From Muricoccus nepalensis (GTDB lineage Bacteria > Pseudomonadota > Alphaproteobacteria > Acetobacterales > Acetobacteraceae), in assembly GCF_006438825.1 (NCBI RefSeq), contig NZ_RCZP01000016.1, forward strand, positions 39,007 through 103,006: a stretch of DNA of 64,000 nt, written 5' to 3'. Shown one piece after another: positions 42,363 through 53,801 of this stretch. Made by a program: the position numbers and the translations under genes. The number at the start of each line of letters is the position of its first letter. Positions within the stretch are counted from its first letter, which is position 1. The notes below the pieces were generated by a model that had not been told where the DNA came from, ran no database searches, and worked only from the letters and a program-made list of their open reading frames with translations.

Positions 42363-43496
42363 GTGGCGGAGGCGGGCCGGATCGTCTGGCTGGACGTGCT
42401 GCGCGCGGTCGCGGTGCTGCTGGTCACCGTGGGTCATGTCTTCATGGTGGGCGTCAACGACGGGCCGACGGTCTCCCTCTGGCTCCCGCTTCCGGAAGGG
42501 CCCCTCTTCGGCCCGGACGCCTACCAGCAGAACGTCATCGGCATCCTGGGCGACGTCCTGACGCGGTCCACCGGCGCCAATGTCGGCGGCCTCGGCGTCG
42601 GGACCTTCTTCCTCATCAGCGGCTACGTCATCCTGCAGACGATCGACCGCACGCCGCCGCTGGCCTTCATCCTCCGCCGCGTCTTCCGGATCTTCCCGCT
42701 CTGCATCGTGGCCTCGCTGGCGGCGGCGGGCGTCACGGCGCTCTACTGCGCCTGGGCGGGCGGCGTGTCGCCGCACTCGGTGCGTTCGGTGCTGTTCTCC
42801 GCCTTCGCGCTCGCCGATTTCGTCGGCGCGTTTCCTGTCATTCCCGTGCTCTGGACCCTGCGGACGGAACTTGTCTTCTACGCGCTGATCGCAGCCACCG
42901 CCTGCGCCGTGCCGCGGATCCGCCTCGGCACGCTCGTCGGGCTGGCGGTGGGCTGCCTCTGCGGCGTGCTGGCGGTGGAGGCCTGCCGCAACGGCTCGCT
43001 CCTACCCGCGTCGGTGCTCATGATCGCGGTCCAGGTCAGCGGCATGCTGGTCTACGTGAACTTCATGCTCATCGGCGCCGCGCTCTACCGCGGGCACTCC
43101 GAGGGGCGGAGGGCCGCGGGCGCCGCCGTCGCGGGGGTGCTCGGGGTCGTCTTCCTCCTCGGGGCCGGCCCGTTCTTCCGGGCAGGCCCCCTCGGCGTCA
43201 GCCTGGCGGACGCCTTCTACTCGATCCTGCTCTTCGTCGCGGCCGCTTGGCTGAAGCCGCGCGGCGCCTGGACGGCGCCCCTGCGCTGGGTCGCCGACAT
43301 CAGCTACCCGCTCTACCTCGTCCACGTTCCCCTGGCCTGGGCCTGCCTCGTCCTCCTCGCGCAGGCGGGCCTGGGGCCGACGCTGTCCGGCTTCCTGAGC
43401 CTGGTCCCCGTCACGCTCCTCGCCTGGGCGCTTCACCTCGGCGTGGAGAAGCCCGGCAACCGGCTCGGTCGCCGGCTGTCGCGGGGCGTGGCCTGA
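42363..43496 (+). CDS. Acyltransferase 3 family membrane protein (OafA/YrhL-like)
   Basis: This is a polytopic inner-membrane acyltransferase with about ten helices that transfers acetyl or other acyl groups to a surface sugar or lipid. The family start WLDVLRAVAVLLVTVGHVF, the LISGYVIL motif, RRVFRIFPL and the catalytic-region PVLWTLRTELVFY are present. The start is uncertain: GTG 42363 gives 377 residues and begins like the family; an upstream in-frame TTG at 42270 would add 31 residues. The gap before it has TTGAACGGG twice, 17 bp apart (42253 and 42270). Confidence 0.88.
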   Translation: MAEAGRIVWLDVLRAVAVLLVTVGHVFMVGVNDGPTVSLWLPLPEGPLFGPDAYQQNVIGILGDVLTRSTGANVGGLGVGTFFLISGYVILQTIDRTPPLAFILRRVFRIFPLCIVASLAAAGVTALYCAWAGGVSPHSVRSVLFSAFALADFVGAFPVIPVLWTLRTELVFYALIAATACAVPRIRLGTLVGLAVGCLCGVLAVEACRNGSLLPASVLMIAVQVSGMLVYVNFMLIGAALYRGHSEGRRAAGAAVAGVLGVVFLLGAGPFFRAGPLGVSLADAFYSILLFVAAAWLKPRGAWTAPLRWVADISYPLYLVHVPLAWACLVLLAQAGLGPTLSGFLSLVPVTLLAWALHLGVEKPGNRLGRRLSRGVA

Positions 43497-43511
43497 GCAC
43501 CGCGCCGCCCG

Positions 43512-45098
43512 CTACAGCAGCGTCTCCTGCGCCGCGCCGCCCTTCGCGGGCCGCCTCGCCCGGTCGTCCGTGACGCTCAGGGTGCCGTCGGCGAACTTCA
43601 GCAGGAGCCGCTGGCCGGGCGCGACGCCGGCCGCGGCGGTGACGGGCTGGCCGGCGCTGTCCCGGACGAGGGCGAAGCCGCGCTCCAGCAGCGCCTCGTA
43701 GGAGGCCCCCTCCAGCCGCGCCGACAGGCCGCGCAGCGCCGCCCGGCAGGTGCGCAGGTGCGCGGCCAGGAAGGGCGTCGGGTCCGGGATGCGGGAGAGG
43801 GCCGTGCCGCGCTCGGCCAGGCGGCGCTGGGCGGCGGCCTGGAGGCGCTCGGCGCCCCGAAGCTCGCGCGCGCGCGCCTCGCGCAGGCGGGCGCGGAGGA
43901 GCGGCGCCGGGTCGGGCAGGCCGGCGAGGCGGCGGGAGGAGCGGTCGAGCGCCGAGCGGGCGGCGCCGCCGGCGCGGAGCGCCAGTAGGGAGAGGGCGGC
44001 GCGGCGGGCCGCGATGGCCTCCTGCGGGCGGGGCAGGCGGGCGGCCGTGCCCTCCAGCAGCCGCCGCTTGGCGCCGATGAGGGCGCGCGGGGCGAGCTGG
44101 AGGCGGTGGCCACGGTCCTCCAGCCGGTTGCGCCCGGCGGCGACGAGGGCGGGCAGGTCGGGCAGCCCCGTCGCCGCGCGGCCGAGGCGGAGCCGCCCGC
44201 GGTCGAGCACCGAATGGGCCGCGCGGGCGAGGCGGGTGCCGCGCTGCTGGAGGGCGGCGAGGAGCTCCTCCCGCGAGGGCACGGCGAGCTCCGCCGCGGC
44301 GGTGGGCGTGGGCGCGCGGCGGTCGCTGGCGAAGTCGATGAGGGTGGTGTCGGTCTCGTGCCCGACCGCGGAGATGAGGGGGATGGGCGAGGCGGCGGCG
44401 GCGCGGACCACCACCTCCTCGTTGAAGGCCATCAGGTCCTCGAGGCTGCCGCCGCCGCGGGCGACGATGATCACGTCCGGCCGCGGGATGCGGCCCAGCG
44501 GCGAGAGGGCGCCCATCGTCGCGATGGCGGCCGCCACCTGCTCGGCCGCGCCCTGGCCCTGCACGGCCACGGGGATCAGCAGCACGCGGCGGGGGAAGCG
44601 GCGGGCGAGGGTGGTGCGGATGTCGTGCAGCACCGCGCCCTTCTCGCTCGTGATGACGCCGATCACCTCGGGCAGGAAGGGGAGCGGGCGCTTGCGGCCC
44701 TCGTCGAAGAGGCCCTCGGCGCCGAGGCGGAGGCGCAGCTTCTCGATCCGCGCCAGCAGCGCGCCCTCGCCGGCGTATTCCAGCCGCTCGATCTGCAGCG
44801 CGTAGTCGGACCGCTTGTCGGAGGCGGTGATCTTGCCGGTCGCGATCACCTCCACGCCGTTCTCGGGCCGGACCGCGAGCTTGGAGAGGGCGCCGCGCCA
44901 GATGATCGCGCGGATGGTGCCCGTCTCGTCCTTCATCGAGAGGTAGGAGTGGCCCGAGGGATAGGTCTTGAACTCGGTGATCTCGCCGCGCACGCGGATG
45001 CGCCCGAAGGCGGTCTCGAGCGTCCGCTTCACGGCGCCGGAGATTTCCGTGACGCTGTATTCGGGTATGTTGCCGTGGGTGCCGTCCATCGGCGGCAT
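43512..45098 (-). CDS. xseA: Exodeoxyribonuclease VII large subunit
   Basis: XseA is the catalytic subunit of exonuclease VII, which trims single-stranded DNA in repair. The 528-residue protein has the N-terminal OB fold (EYSVTEISGAVKRTLE, VRGEITEFK), the central nuclease core (VIGVITSEKGAVLHDI, VIIVARGGGSLEDLMAFNEE, ISAVGHETDTTLIDF) and a long Ala/Arg/Leu-rich coiled-coil region before the C-terminal end. It is longer than E. coli XseA (456) owing to the coiled-coil part. Start ATG 45098 or 45089. The small subunit gene xseB is not in the window. Confidence 0.95.
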   Translation of the reverse strand: MPPMDGTHGNIPEYSVTEISGAVKRTLETAFGRIRVRGEITEFKTYPSGHSYLSMKDETGTIRAIIWRGALSKLAVRPENGVEVIATGKITASDKRSDYALQIERLEYAGEGALLARIEKLRLRLGAEGLFDEGRKRPLPFLPEVIGVITSEKGAVLHDIRTTLARRFPRRVLLIPVAVQGQGAAEQVAAAIATMGALSPLGRIPRPDVIIVARGGGSLEDLMAFNEEVVVRAAAASPIPLISAVGHETDTTLIDFASDRRAPTPTAAAELAVPSREELLAALQQRGTRLARAAHSVLDRGRLRLGRAATGLPDLPALVAAGRNRLEDRGHRLQLAPRALIGAKRRLLEGTAARLPRPQEAIAARRAALSLLALRAGGAARSALDRSSRRLAGLPDPAPLLRARLREARARELRGAERLQAAAQRRLAERGTALSRIPDPTPFLAAHLRTCRAALRGLSARLEGASYEALLERGFALVRDSAGQPVTAAAGVAPGQRLLLKFADGTLSVTDDRARRPAKGGAAQETLL

Positions 45099-45188
45099 TA
45101 TGGCCCCGTCCGCTCCCCGGCGCCACGCGGGCGGCGCCCGTCGCGCGGAAGCGTCCCCCTCCCCCTCCCCGGAGTTCCCGGCCGCCCC

Positions 45189-46358
45189 ATGCCAGCCGAT
45201 ACCCTTTCCCCGCCCGAGGACCAGCTCACCCGGCTGCGACGCTACGGCGAGATCCTCAGCGACTTCGGCCGCATGACCGGCGAGAGCAACGAGGTGGACC
45301 GGCTCACCCAGCTCGCCTGCGTGCAGGCCGCGCGCGGCATCGGCATCCGCCACACGAAGGTGCTCCGCTACCGGCCGGAGGTGGGGGACCTGCTGGTGGT
45401 GGCGGGGGTGGGCTGGGGGCCGGGGGTGGTGGGGCATGTGAGCCTCGGCACCGACCTCGCCTCCCCGCCCGGCCAGGCCCTGCAGACGCGGCTGCCCAAC
45501 GTGGTTGCGGACCTGCCGAACGACCCGGAGTACCGCTATTCCGGGCTGCTACGGGACCACGGCATCGTCTCCCTGCTCAACGTGCCCGTGGCGGTGGACG
45601 GCTATGTCTGGGGCGTGCTGGAGGTGGACAGCCAGGAGCCCCGGCACTTCGGCCAGGACGACGTGCGCTTCCTCTCGGCGCTGGGCCACACGCTCGGCCT
45701 CGCGCTGCGCGGGCGGATCGGGGAGCAGGCGGCGGTGGGCGCGGTGGCCGACGCCGCCCGGGCCCTGGCGCAGGAGCGGATGCTGCGCGGGGAGCTGCAG
45801 CACCGCAGCAAGAACGACCTCCAGCTCGTCCTCTCGCTGCTGGTCATGCAGCGGCGGCGCCTGCCGGACCAGGAGGCGCGGCGTGTCTTCGGCGACGTGC
45901 TGGACCGCGTGGCCGCCATCGGCGTCGCGCACGACCAGCTCAGCCCCGACGGCGCGACGGGGCTGATCAACCTGTCGGACTACCTCCAGGCCCTCTGCGG
46001 CAACCTCTCCCAGCGGCGGGAGGGCGTGCTGGTCGAGGCCACGCTCGAGAGCGCGGCGATGCCGCATTCCCGCGCCGTGCCGCTCGGCCTCGTGGTGAAC
46101 GAGCTGGTGACGAACGCGCTCAAGCACGCCTTCCCGCAGGGGCGGGGCGGGGTGATCCGGGTGGAGTTCGAGGTGGCGCCGCCCGGCGAGGGCCGGCTCT
46201 GGGTGCGCGACGACGGCATCGGCATGGGCCCGCCCCGGCCCGGCAGCTCGGGCACGGAGCTCGTGCGGCGGCTGGTGCAGCAGGTCGGCGGCCGGCTGGA
46301 GCGGACGGAGCAGGCGCAGGGGACCGGCTTCCGCGTCACCTTCCCCCTGGTGACCTGA
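45189..46358 (+). CDS. Soluble GAF-domain sensor histidine kinase (HisKA_2/HWE type)
   Basis: The 389-residue kinase has no membrane segment. A GAF domain occupies about 20-180 ([15 protein letters not shown] through [19 protein letters not shown]), followed by the phospho-acceptor helix with [17 protein letters not shown] and an ATPase domain with N-box [13 protein letters not shown] and G-box DDGIGM and GSSGTELV. This matches the HisKA_2 class used in general stress or light signalling in alphaproteobacteria. No response regulator is adjacent, so it is an orphan. It is divergent from xseA across 90 bp. Confidence 0.92.
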   Translation: MPADTLSPPEDQLTRLRRYGEILSDFGRMTGESNEVDRLTQLACVQAARGIGIRHTKVLRYRPEVGDLLVVAGVGWGPGVVGHVSLGTDLASPPGQALQTRLPNVVADLPNDPEYRYSGLLRDHGIVSLLNVPVAVDGYVWGVLEVDSQEPRHFGQDDVRFLSALGHTLGLALRGRIGEQAAVGAVADAARALAQERMLRGELQHRSKNDLQLVLSLLVMQRRRLPDQEARRVFGDVLDRVAAIGVAHDQLSPDGATGLINLSDYLQALCGNLSQRREGVLVEATLESAAMPHSRAVPLGLVVNELVTNALKHAFPQGRGGVIRVEFEVAPPGEGRLWVRDDGIGMGPPRPGSSGTELVRRLVQQVGGRLERTEQAQGTGFRVTFPLVT

Positions 46359-46451
46359 GCGGCGGCACCCCTGGCCCTCGCCCGCCGGCGAAAATAGAAA
46401 GGGCGGCGGGGAGGCCTCTCCCTGGATTCCGCTTCGGGGATGGGCGCGCGC

Positions 46452-47720
46452 ATGAAGGTTCTCCTGGTCGGCGGCGGTGGCCGCGAGCACGCCCTCGCCT
46501 GGCGCATCGCCGGGAGCCCGGCCCTCACGGCCCTCTGGTGCGCCCCGGGCAACCCAGGGATTGCCGCCCACGCGGAATGCGTGGCGATCGGGGCGGAGGA
46601 CGTGCCGGCGCTGGTGGCCTTCGCGCAGGAGAAGGCGGTGGACCTCGTCGTGGTCGGCCCCGAGGCGCCGCTGACGCTCGGGCTGGCCGACGCGCTCCGC
46701 GCCGCCGGCATCGCCTGCTTCGGGCCGGACGCGGCGGCGGCGCGGCTGGAGGGGTCCAAGGCCTTCACGAAGGAGGTGCTGGACGCCGCCGGCGCGCCCA
46801 CGGCCGGCTGGGCGCGCTTCGACGACCCCGCGGCCGCGCGGGATTATGTGCGGGCACAGGGCGCCCCGATCGTGGTGAAGGCGGACGGGCTGGCCGCCGG
46901 CAAGGGCGTGGTGGTGGCGGCGACGGTGGCGGAGGCCGAGGCCGCGATCGCCGACCTCATGGAGAGCCGCGTCCACGGCGAGGCCGGGGCGAGCGTGGTG
47001 ATCGAGGAGTGCCTGATCGGCGAGGAGGCCTCCTTCTTCGCCCTTTGCGACGGCGTGCGCGCGCTGCCGCTGGCGGCGGCGCAGGACCACAAGCGGGTGG
47101 GGGACGGCGACACCGGCCCGAACACCGGCGGGATGGGCGCCTATTCCCCGCCCCCCGCCTTCACCGACGCCCTGCGGGACGAGGTGATGGCGCGGGTGGT
47201 GGACCCCGTGCTGGCCGAGATGGCCCGGCGCGGCGCGCCCTTCCGCGGCGTGCTCTTCGTCGGGCTGATGCTGACGGCGACCGGCCCGCGGGTGATCGAG
47301 TTCAACGTGCGCTTCGGCGACCCCGAGTGCCAGGCGCTGATGATGCGGCTGCGGGGCGACCTGCTGCCGGCGCTGGCGGCCTCGGCGGCCGGCGATCTCT
47401 CGGGCGTCTCGCTGGAGTGGTCCGATGAGCCCTCGCTCGTCGTCGTCGTGGCCGCGCGCGGCTACCCCGGCGCGGTGGAGAAGGGCGGGCGGATCGGCGG
47501 GCTGGAGGCGGCGGCGGCGGTGCCGGGGGCGCGGGTCTTCCACGCGGGCACGGCGCGGGGGCCGGACGGGTCGGTGGTCGCCGCCGGCGGCCGGGTGCTG
47601 GGCATCGGCGCCGCCGCGCCCGACCTCCGCGCCGCGCGGGAGGCGGCCTACCGGGCCGTGGACGCGCTCGACTGGCCCGGCGGCTTCTGCCGGCGCGACA
47701 TCGCGCACCGGGCCCTGTGA
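46452..47720 (+). CDS. purD: Phosphoribosylamine-glycine ligase
   Basis: PurD (GARS) joins glycine to phosphoribosylamine in purine synthesis. The 422-residue protein shows [16 protein letters not shown] at the start, [16 protein letters not shown], the ATP-grasp domain with [14 protein letters not shown] and [16 protein letters not shown], and the late [10 protein letters not shown] and [12 protein letters not shown] motifs. The ATG at 46452 gives the usual MKVLLVG start; an ATG four codons earlier is possible. It stands alone between the kinase and the DUF1835 gene. Confidence 0.97.
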   Translation: MKVLLVGGGGREHALAWRIAGSPALTALWCAPGNPGIAAHAECVAIGAEDVPALVAFAQEKAVDLVVVGPEAPLTLGLADALRAAGIACFGPDAAAARLEGSKAFTKEVLDAAGAPTAGWARFDDPAAARDYVRAQGAPIVVKADGLAAGKGVVVAATVAEAEAAIADLMESRVHGEAGASVVIEECLIGEEASFFALCDGVRALPLAAAQDHKRVGDGDTGPNTGGMGAYSPPPAFTDALRDEVMARVVDPVLAEMARRGAPFRGVLFVGLMLTATGPRVIEFNVRFGDPECQALMMRLRGDLLPALAASAAGDLSGVSLEWSDEPSLVVVVAARGYPGAVEKGGRIGGLEAAAAVPGARVFHAGTARGPDGSVVAAGGRVLGIGAAAPDLRAAREAAYRAVDALDWPGGFCRRDIAHRAL

Positions 47721-47814
47721 GGGCGCGGCGTAAACCAGGGCTTCATGAAACTCGGCGAGAGCTTGGGGGCTGGATCGTGACGAGGGCGGCGCGCCCGGGG
47801 AGGACAGGGCAACG

Positions 47815-48741
47815 GTGACGGAGGCGATCGCGTCCATCCGCTGCGGGGACGACCTGCGGGGCCGGGTTCCCGGCGCCTTCTTCCCCATCGCGGACCCCGT
47901 CTGCCAGGGGCCGGTGCACGGCGAGTTCCCCGAGGACTACGTCTCCCGCCGCGCGGGCTTCGTGGCCGGGCACTACGCGCACGGGGTCGCGGGCGTGCGG
48001 GCGCGGCTGGCCGGCGAGTACGCGGCGCTGCGCGAGCTGCCGCAATACGGCCGCGTGCTGCTCTGGTTCGAGCACGACCTCTGGGACCAGGCGGCGCTCA
48101 TCCGCGTGCTCTCGGTGCTGGCGGCCTGGCCGGCGCTGGCCGGGCGGCTCTGGCTGGTGCCGCCGGACGGGGTGCGCGGCTTCGCGGAGATGCCGCAGGC
48201 GGAGCTGGAGGCGATCGAGGCGGAGCCGCTGCCCTGGTCGGCGGTCGAGGCGGGGGCCGAGGCCTGGGACGCCTTCGCCTCGGACGACCCGACGGCGCTC
48301 GACCGGCTGACCCGCCGGGCCCTGCCGCTGCCCCACCTGGCGCGCGCGATGCGGCGGCACCTGCAGGACCTGCCCTGGGTGACGGACGGCCTCTCGCTGA
48401 CGGAGCGGCTGGTGATGCGGGCGGCAGCGGAGGGGATCACGGAGGAGGGGCCGATGCTGCGCCACCTGCGGGCGGCCGACCCGGTGTTCCACCTCACCGA
48501 CCTCATCCTGCGCGACGTGGTCGGGCGGCTCTCCACCGGTACGCGGCGGCTGCTGGCGCGGGAGGCGCCGCACGCGCCGACGCCGCGCGGGGCGGCCATC
48601 CTGGCGGGGGAGGCGCGGCACTCGCCGGGGCCGCGGCACCAGGCGGGGGTGGTGGTCGGGCCGCGCGGGCGGTGGTGGTGGAACCCGCGCTCGGCCGGGG
48701 TGACGGACCGGCTGCCGGGGCGGCCGGGGTTGTTCGGATAA
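47815..48741 (+). CDS. DUF1835 domain-containing protein
   Basis: This 308-residue protein matches the DUF1835 family: RCGDDLRGRVPGAFFPIADPV with QGPVHG at the N-terminus, then LLWFEHDLWDQAALIRVLSVL in the middle and a helical C-terminal half that ends with Gly/Arg-rich sequence (GRWWWNPRSAGV). The function of the family is not known; the fold of the first domain is thought to be nucleotide-like binding. The GTG at 47815 is preceded by GGGGAGGACAGGG. A strong terminator follows. Confidence 0.85.
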   Translation: MTEAIASIRCGDDLRGRVPGAFFPIADPVCQGPVHGEFPEDYVSRRAGFVAGHYAHGVAGVRARLAGEYAALRELPQYGRVLLWFEHDLWDQAALIRVLSVLAAWPALAGRLWLVPPDGVRGFAEMPQAELEAIEAEPLPWSAVEAGAEAWDAFASDDPTALDRLTRRALPLPHLARAMRRHLQDLPWVTDGLSLTERLVMRAAAEGITEEGPMLRHLRAADPVFHLTDLILRDVVGRLSTGTRRLLAREAPHAPTPRGAAILAGEARHSPGPRHQAGVVVGPRGRWWWNPRSAGVTDRLPGRPGLFG

Positions 48742-48745
48742 AGAG

Positions 48746-48776
48746 AACCCCCGGCGGGAGACCCGCCGGGGGTTTT
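48746..48776. terminator. Intrinsic terminator between DUF1835 gene and typA
   Basis: A perfect 13-bp stem (AACCCCCGGCGGG, loop AGA, complement) is followed by TTTT on the + strand. The two flanking genes converge; the element can stop the + strand transcript directly. A second hairpin (48790-48808, CCGGGGGC/GCCCCCGG) follows, without a T tract. Confidence 0.88.
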
Positions 48777-48814
48777 GCCTGTCGCGGTCCCGGGGGCTGT
48801 GCCCCCGGCCCGGA

Positions 48815-50650
<1,836 letters not shown>

Positions 50651-50987
50651 CGCGCGGTGTCCTTCGTCTGGCCGGGGCGTGCCGCCCCGGTGCGCGCGAT
50701 GCCGTTTGGCCCGGAAGATGCCCGGGAAACCGATCGCGCCCGTTTCGCACCCCCCGACGGGGGCGCGGCCTTCGCTCGAAGATCCATCCATATGGAAGGC
50801 CCCGCGCGCATCGGGCGGCGGGGCCTTTCTTCGGCGGTTCGGCTTGTTGCAGCGCACAGATAGCGTGCCATGGGCCGGATTGCGAGAGATTCCGCGATGC
50901 TTGCGGCCCGTCCCGCGCATGCGCCCCCGTCATGCGGTCCCGGTCGGCGGGCGGGGGGGGCGGCCCTCCCGCGCCGCCGGGCCGGGG
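50651..50987. other. 337-bp gap upstream of typA with hairpin
   Basis: No gene is seen. A 10-bp perfect stem (AAGGCCCCGC at 50796-50805 and GCGGGGCCTT at 50818-50827, 12-base loop) is followed by TCTTC on the + strand; on the - strand it lies downstream of the secreted-protein gene that ends at 50988, and so may end that transcript. The typA promoter should lie to the left of it. Confidence 0.45.
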
Positions 50988-51581
50988 TCAGCCCCGCGGG
51001 GGAGCGGCCTCGCCGGGCATGTAGGGGGAGGGCGGCACCGGGCGGGGCAGGCGCGGCGGGCGGGCGGAGGGCGGCACGGGCGGCTGGACGTCGATGGCCG
51101 TCGGCGCGCTCTCGGGCAGGGGGACGGCGCCGGGGCCGGAGGGGGTGGCGAGAAGGGCGTTCTCGGCGCGGTCGAGCGCCTGGAGGGCCGAGCGGGTGTC
51201 GCCCTGGCCAGCGAGGCGGCGGGCGGCGGCGAGCTGGCTCAGGGCCGCGCTGCCCTGGGGCCGGGAGGCCTCGGTCGCGACGACGGAGTTGGTCAGCAGG
51301 CGGGTCTCGGCGCGCTCCAGCGCCTCGACGGCGGCCCCGGCGCGGCGGCGGACGAGGGCGGCGCGGGCCTCGGCGATCAGGCCGCGGGCGGTCTGGACGT
51401 CCAGGCTGTCGGCCATGGCGGCGTTGCGGTCCTGGGCGGGGACGTAGGGCACGGCCGGGCTGCCGCGCTCGCGCTGCATCTCGCGGATGGCGGGGTCGGC
51501 GTAGCCGGACTGGGCGAAGGCGGGGCCGGCGAGGGCGAGGGCCGCGAGGGCGATGGCGAGGGAGCTGGTCGGGCGGGTCAT
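50988..51581 (-). CDS. Secreted helical protein of unknown function
   Basis: This 197-residue protein has a signal peptide (MTRPTSSLAIALAALALAGPAFAQ), a short Gln/Arg-rich start, a predicted helical core (about 60-150) with two related helix pairs, ALVRRRAGAAVEALERAET and QGDTRSALQALDRAENALL, and a Pro-rich tail with PPVPPSARPPRLPRPVPP. The core resembles helical repeat proteins, but no family is recognised. It is downstream of the PfkB kinase gene in the same direction, about 158 bp away, with a 15-bp tandem repeat in that gap. Confidence 0.72.
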   Translation of the reverse strand: MTRPTSSLAIALAALALAGPAFAQSGYADPAIREMQRERGSPAVPYVPAQDRNAAMADSLDVQTARGLIAEARAALVRRRAGAAVEALERAETRLLTNSVVATEASRPQGSAALSQLAAARRLAGQGDTRSALQALDRAENALLATPSGPGAVPLPESAPTAIDVQPPVPPSARPPRLPRPVPPSPYMPGEAAPPRG

Positions 51582-51600
51582 GGAGGGCCTTTGCCTGGTG

Positions 51601-51630
51601 GTCGGGTGCTGGGTGGTCGGGTGCTGGGTG
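51601..51630. repeat. Tandem 15-bp repeat (two copies)
   Basis: GTCGGGTGCTGGGTG occurs twice head to tail, followed by a partial third copy (GTGCCGGG). It lies in the leader of the secreted protein gene, 20 bp before its ATG. As a multiple of three it would keep frame if translated, but no start fits. Copy number may vary between strains. Confidence 0.8.
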
Positions 51631-51739
51631 GTGCCGGGCTGGAACGCGGCCGGGACGGGGCGGCTTCCCACGCCGGGGGCGCCTTGTCCCCCCGCGGGTT
51701 CCGGCCGCGGGAACGCCCCGCGGCCGTCGCGGGAGGGGG

Positions 51740-52735
51740 TCAGGCCCCGACGAGGGCCTTGAGGTCGGCCTGCGGGCGGGCGCCGAAATGCGAGATCGCC
51801 TCGCTCGCCGCCACGCTGCCCCAGCGGCCGCACTCGGCCAGCGGCAGGGCCTTCGCGTGGGCGGCCAGGAAGCCGGCGGCGTAGGCATCGCCCGCGCCGG
51901 TGGTGTCGATGACCGTGGTGGGCGCCGCCGGCATATCGATGACCTCGCCACCCCCGATGATGCGGCTGCCCTTCTCGCTGCGGGTGAGGGCGACGAGCTT
52001 GCCGGTGGCGGCGAAGGCGCGGGTGGCCTCGTCCACGTCGTTCACCTGGAAGAGGGAGAGCGCCTCGTCCTCGTTGGCGAAGACGATGTCGCAGTCGCGC
52101 GTGATGAGGTCGAGGAAGGCGGTGCGGTGCCGGCCGACGCAGAAGGCGTCCGACAGGGTGAGGGCGACCGCGCGCCCCGCGCCGTGGGCGATGGCGGCCG
52201 CGTGGCGGAAGGCGGCCTGCGCGGCCGGCGGGTCGAAGAGGTAGCCCTCGAGGTAGGTGACGGCGGCGGACTCCACGGCCGCCTTGTCCACGTCCGCCTC
52301 GCCGAAGGCGACGCAGGCGCCAAGATAGGTGTTCATCGTCCGCTGCCCGTCGGGCGTGACGAGGATGAGGCAGCGCGCCGTGGGGTCGCCGCCCTTCAGC
52401 GGCGCGGTGGGGAAGCGGATGCCGAGCGCCTTGAGGTCGGCCGCGAAGGCGCGGCCGGGCTCGTCGTCCGCGACCTTGCCGAGGTAGCCGGCCTTCGCGC
52501 CCAGCGAGGCGGCGGCCGCGCAGGTGTTGGCGGCCGAGCCGCCCCCGGTCTGCACGCTGGCGGTGAGGGAGGCGTGGATCGCCTCGGCGCGGGCGGTGTC
52601 GATGAGGGCCATGGCGCCCTTGGCCATGCCCCATTCGGCGAGCGTCGCCTCGGTGGCGGAGGCGACGACGTCCACGATGGCGTTGCCGATGCCGAGGACG
52701 TCGAGCGCTGCCCCTCCCGTGCCGGTTTGCGCCAT
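51740..52735 (-). CDS. PfkB-family carbohydrate/adenosine kinase
   Basis: This ribokinase-fold kinase of 331 residues has the family signatures TGGGSAANTCAAAASLG (about 52-68) and DTTGAGDAYAAGF (about 285-297), the second with the catalytic aspartate. Alphaproteobacterial proteins of this type are often annotated as adenosine kinase, and the N-terminal DVLGIGNAIVDVVA fits that group; another nucleoside or sugar is possible. The ATG at 52735 follows AAGGAAG at good spacing. It is divergent from bactofilin. Confidence 0.9.
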   Translation of the reverse strand: MAQTGTGGAALDVLGIGNAIVDVVASATEATLAEWGMAKGAMALIDTARAEAIHASLTASVQTGGGSAANTCAAAASLGAKAGYLGKVADDEPGRAFAADLKALGIRFPTAPLKGGDPTARCLILVTPDGQRTMNTYLGACVAFGEADVDKAAVESAAVTYLEGYLFDPPAAQAAFRHAAAIAHGAGRAVALTLSDAFCVGRHRTAFLDLITRDCDIVFANEDEALSLFQVNDVDEATRAFAATGKLVALTRSEKGSRIIGGGEVIDMPAAPTTVIDTTGAGDAYAAGFLAAHAKALPLAECGRWGSVAASEAISHFGARPQADLKALVGA

Positions 52736-53068
52736 GCTGGTCTTCCTTCGCGTGTTGCCTGGGCCGGGGAGGGATGGTTCCCCGGGGGCCGTCCGGCCGT
52801 GCCATAGCACGCGGCGCCGCGTCGGGCAGACCCCCCCTCCGGCCGTGCCGCCGGCCGTGCCGCGCAATTATCCGCGCCCGCCGCGCATCCGGCCGTTGTG
52901 CCCGATCTCCGGACCGTGATAGCCGAGGGACGCAGGTGCGGGGCCGGGGGGTTCCCACCGCGCCGGGTCCTCTGTCCGCTGGTTCGCGGCTTGCAAAGCC
53001 CTTGCACGCCGGGTCCGCCGGACGGTTCGCCGAGCCGGATCACGATCGCCTGCCTGCAGGGAAATGCC
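52736..53068. other. Divergent intergenic region (333 bp)
   Basis: No gene is seen between the PfkB kinase and bactofilin genes. It should hold both promoters. TTGCA occurs at 52991-52995 and 53002-53006, 11 bp apart, and GTCCG-C-CGGAC (53013-53023) is a short palindrome; both lie 45-80 bp before the bactofilin start. Confidence 0.4.
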
Positions 53069-53710
53069 ATGTCCGTCTTCCGCCGCCGCCCGACTGACCA
53101 GGGTCCGTCCGAACCCACGACCGTGCCGGTGTCCCGCGATCCCGACCTGGCCATGCCTCCGTTCCGTCCCACCCCGGGCCAAGCGCCCAAGGACCCCGTC
53201 ATGAGCCTGCCGCCCAAGCCCACCATGCCCCAGGCGCCGACCGCGCCGGGCGTGACCATGCCGGCCCGCCCCGCCGCGCGCGCGGCCACCGCCGAGCGCC
53301 GCACGCTGGTCGTCGGCAAGGGCATCTCGCTCCAGGGCACGGTCGCGGACGCCGAGCGCCTGGTGGTGGACGGCACGGTCGAGAGCCAGATGATCCACGC
53401 GACCGAGCTGCAGATCACCCATTCCGGCGTCTTCAAGGGCGCGGTGCAGGTGGAGGACGCCGAGATCGCCGGCGTGTTCGACGGCACCATCACCGCCCGC
53501 GGCAGCCTCACCATCCGCTCCACCGGCCGCGTGCTCGGCACCGCCCGCACCCGGCGCCTCTCGGTCGAGGAGGGCGGGCAGCTCTCGGGCAGCATGGAGA
53601 TGCTGACGGACGCCCAGGCCGCCGCGCCCCCGCAGGCGCCCTCGCCCGCGCCGCAGCCGAGCCAGTCGCCGCAATACGCGGAGCCCAACATGGCGCCGAC
53701 ACGCTACTGA
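53069..53710 (+). CDS. Bactofilin (polymer-forming cytoskeletal protein)
   Basis: Bactofilins form filaments without nucleotide that organise cell-wall or envelope enzymes. The 213-residue protein has a Pro-rich, disordered N-terminus (about 1-85), a right-handed beta-helix core (about 88-180; VVGKGISLQGTVADAERLVVDG, then repeats of I/V-x-G steps), and a Pro/Gln-rich tail. The ATG at 53069 follows CAGGGA. No M23 peptidase is adjacent as in some genomes (one lies at 41291-42142). Confidence 0.93.
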   Translation: MSVFRRRPTDQGPSEPTTVPVSRDPDLAMPPFRPTPGQAPKDPVMSLPPKPTMPQAPTAPGVTMPARPAARAATAERRTLVVGKGISLQGTVADAERLVVDGTVESQMIHATELQITHSGVFKGAVQVEDAEIAGVFDGTITARGSLTIRSTGRVLGTARTRRLSVEEGGQLSGSMEMLTDAQAAAPPQAPSPAPQPSQSPQYAEPNMAPTRY

Positions 53711-53801
53711 GCGCCGCGCCCCGGCCCCGGGGCGCTTTCCAGGGGCGCGGCGGGACGGCCCGCGCGCCCGCCACCCTCTCCGAGCCAGGAATGGCCCAGG
53801 A

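Noticed and set aside
45549..47888. A 779-codon open frame on the - strand across the kinase and purD genes
   Set aside because: It spans two certain genes and the gap between them and shows no family motif.
48790..48808. A second hairpin downstream of typA
   Set aside because: Perfect stem, but no T tract and only 14 bases from another terminator; similar GGGGGC/GCCCCC stems are common in GC-rich genomes, so it was only mentioned.
51601..51630. A CRISPR-like repeat
   Set aside because: The 15-bp units are directly adjacent with no spacers.
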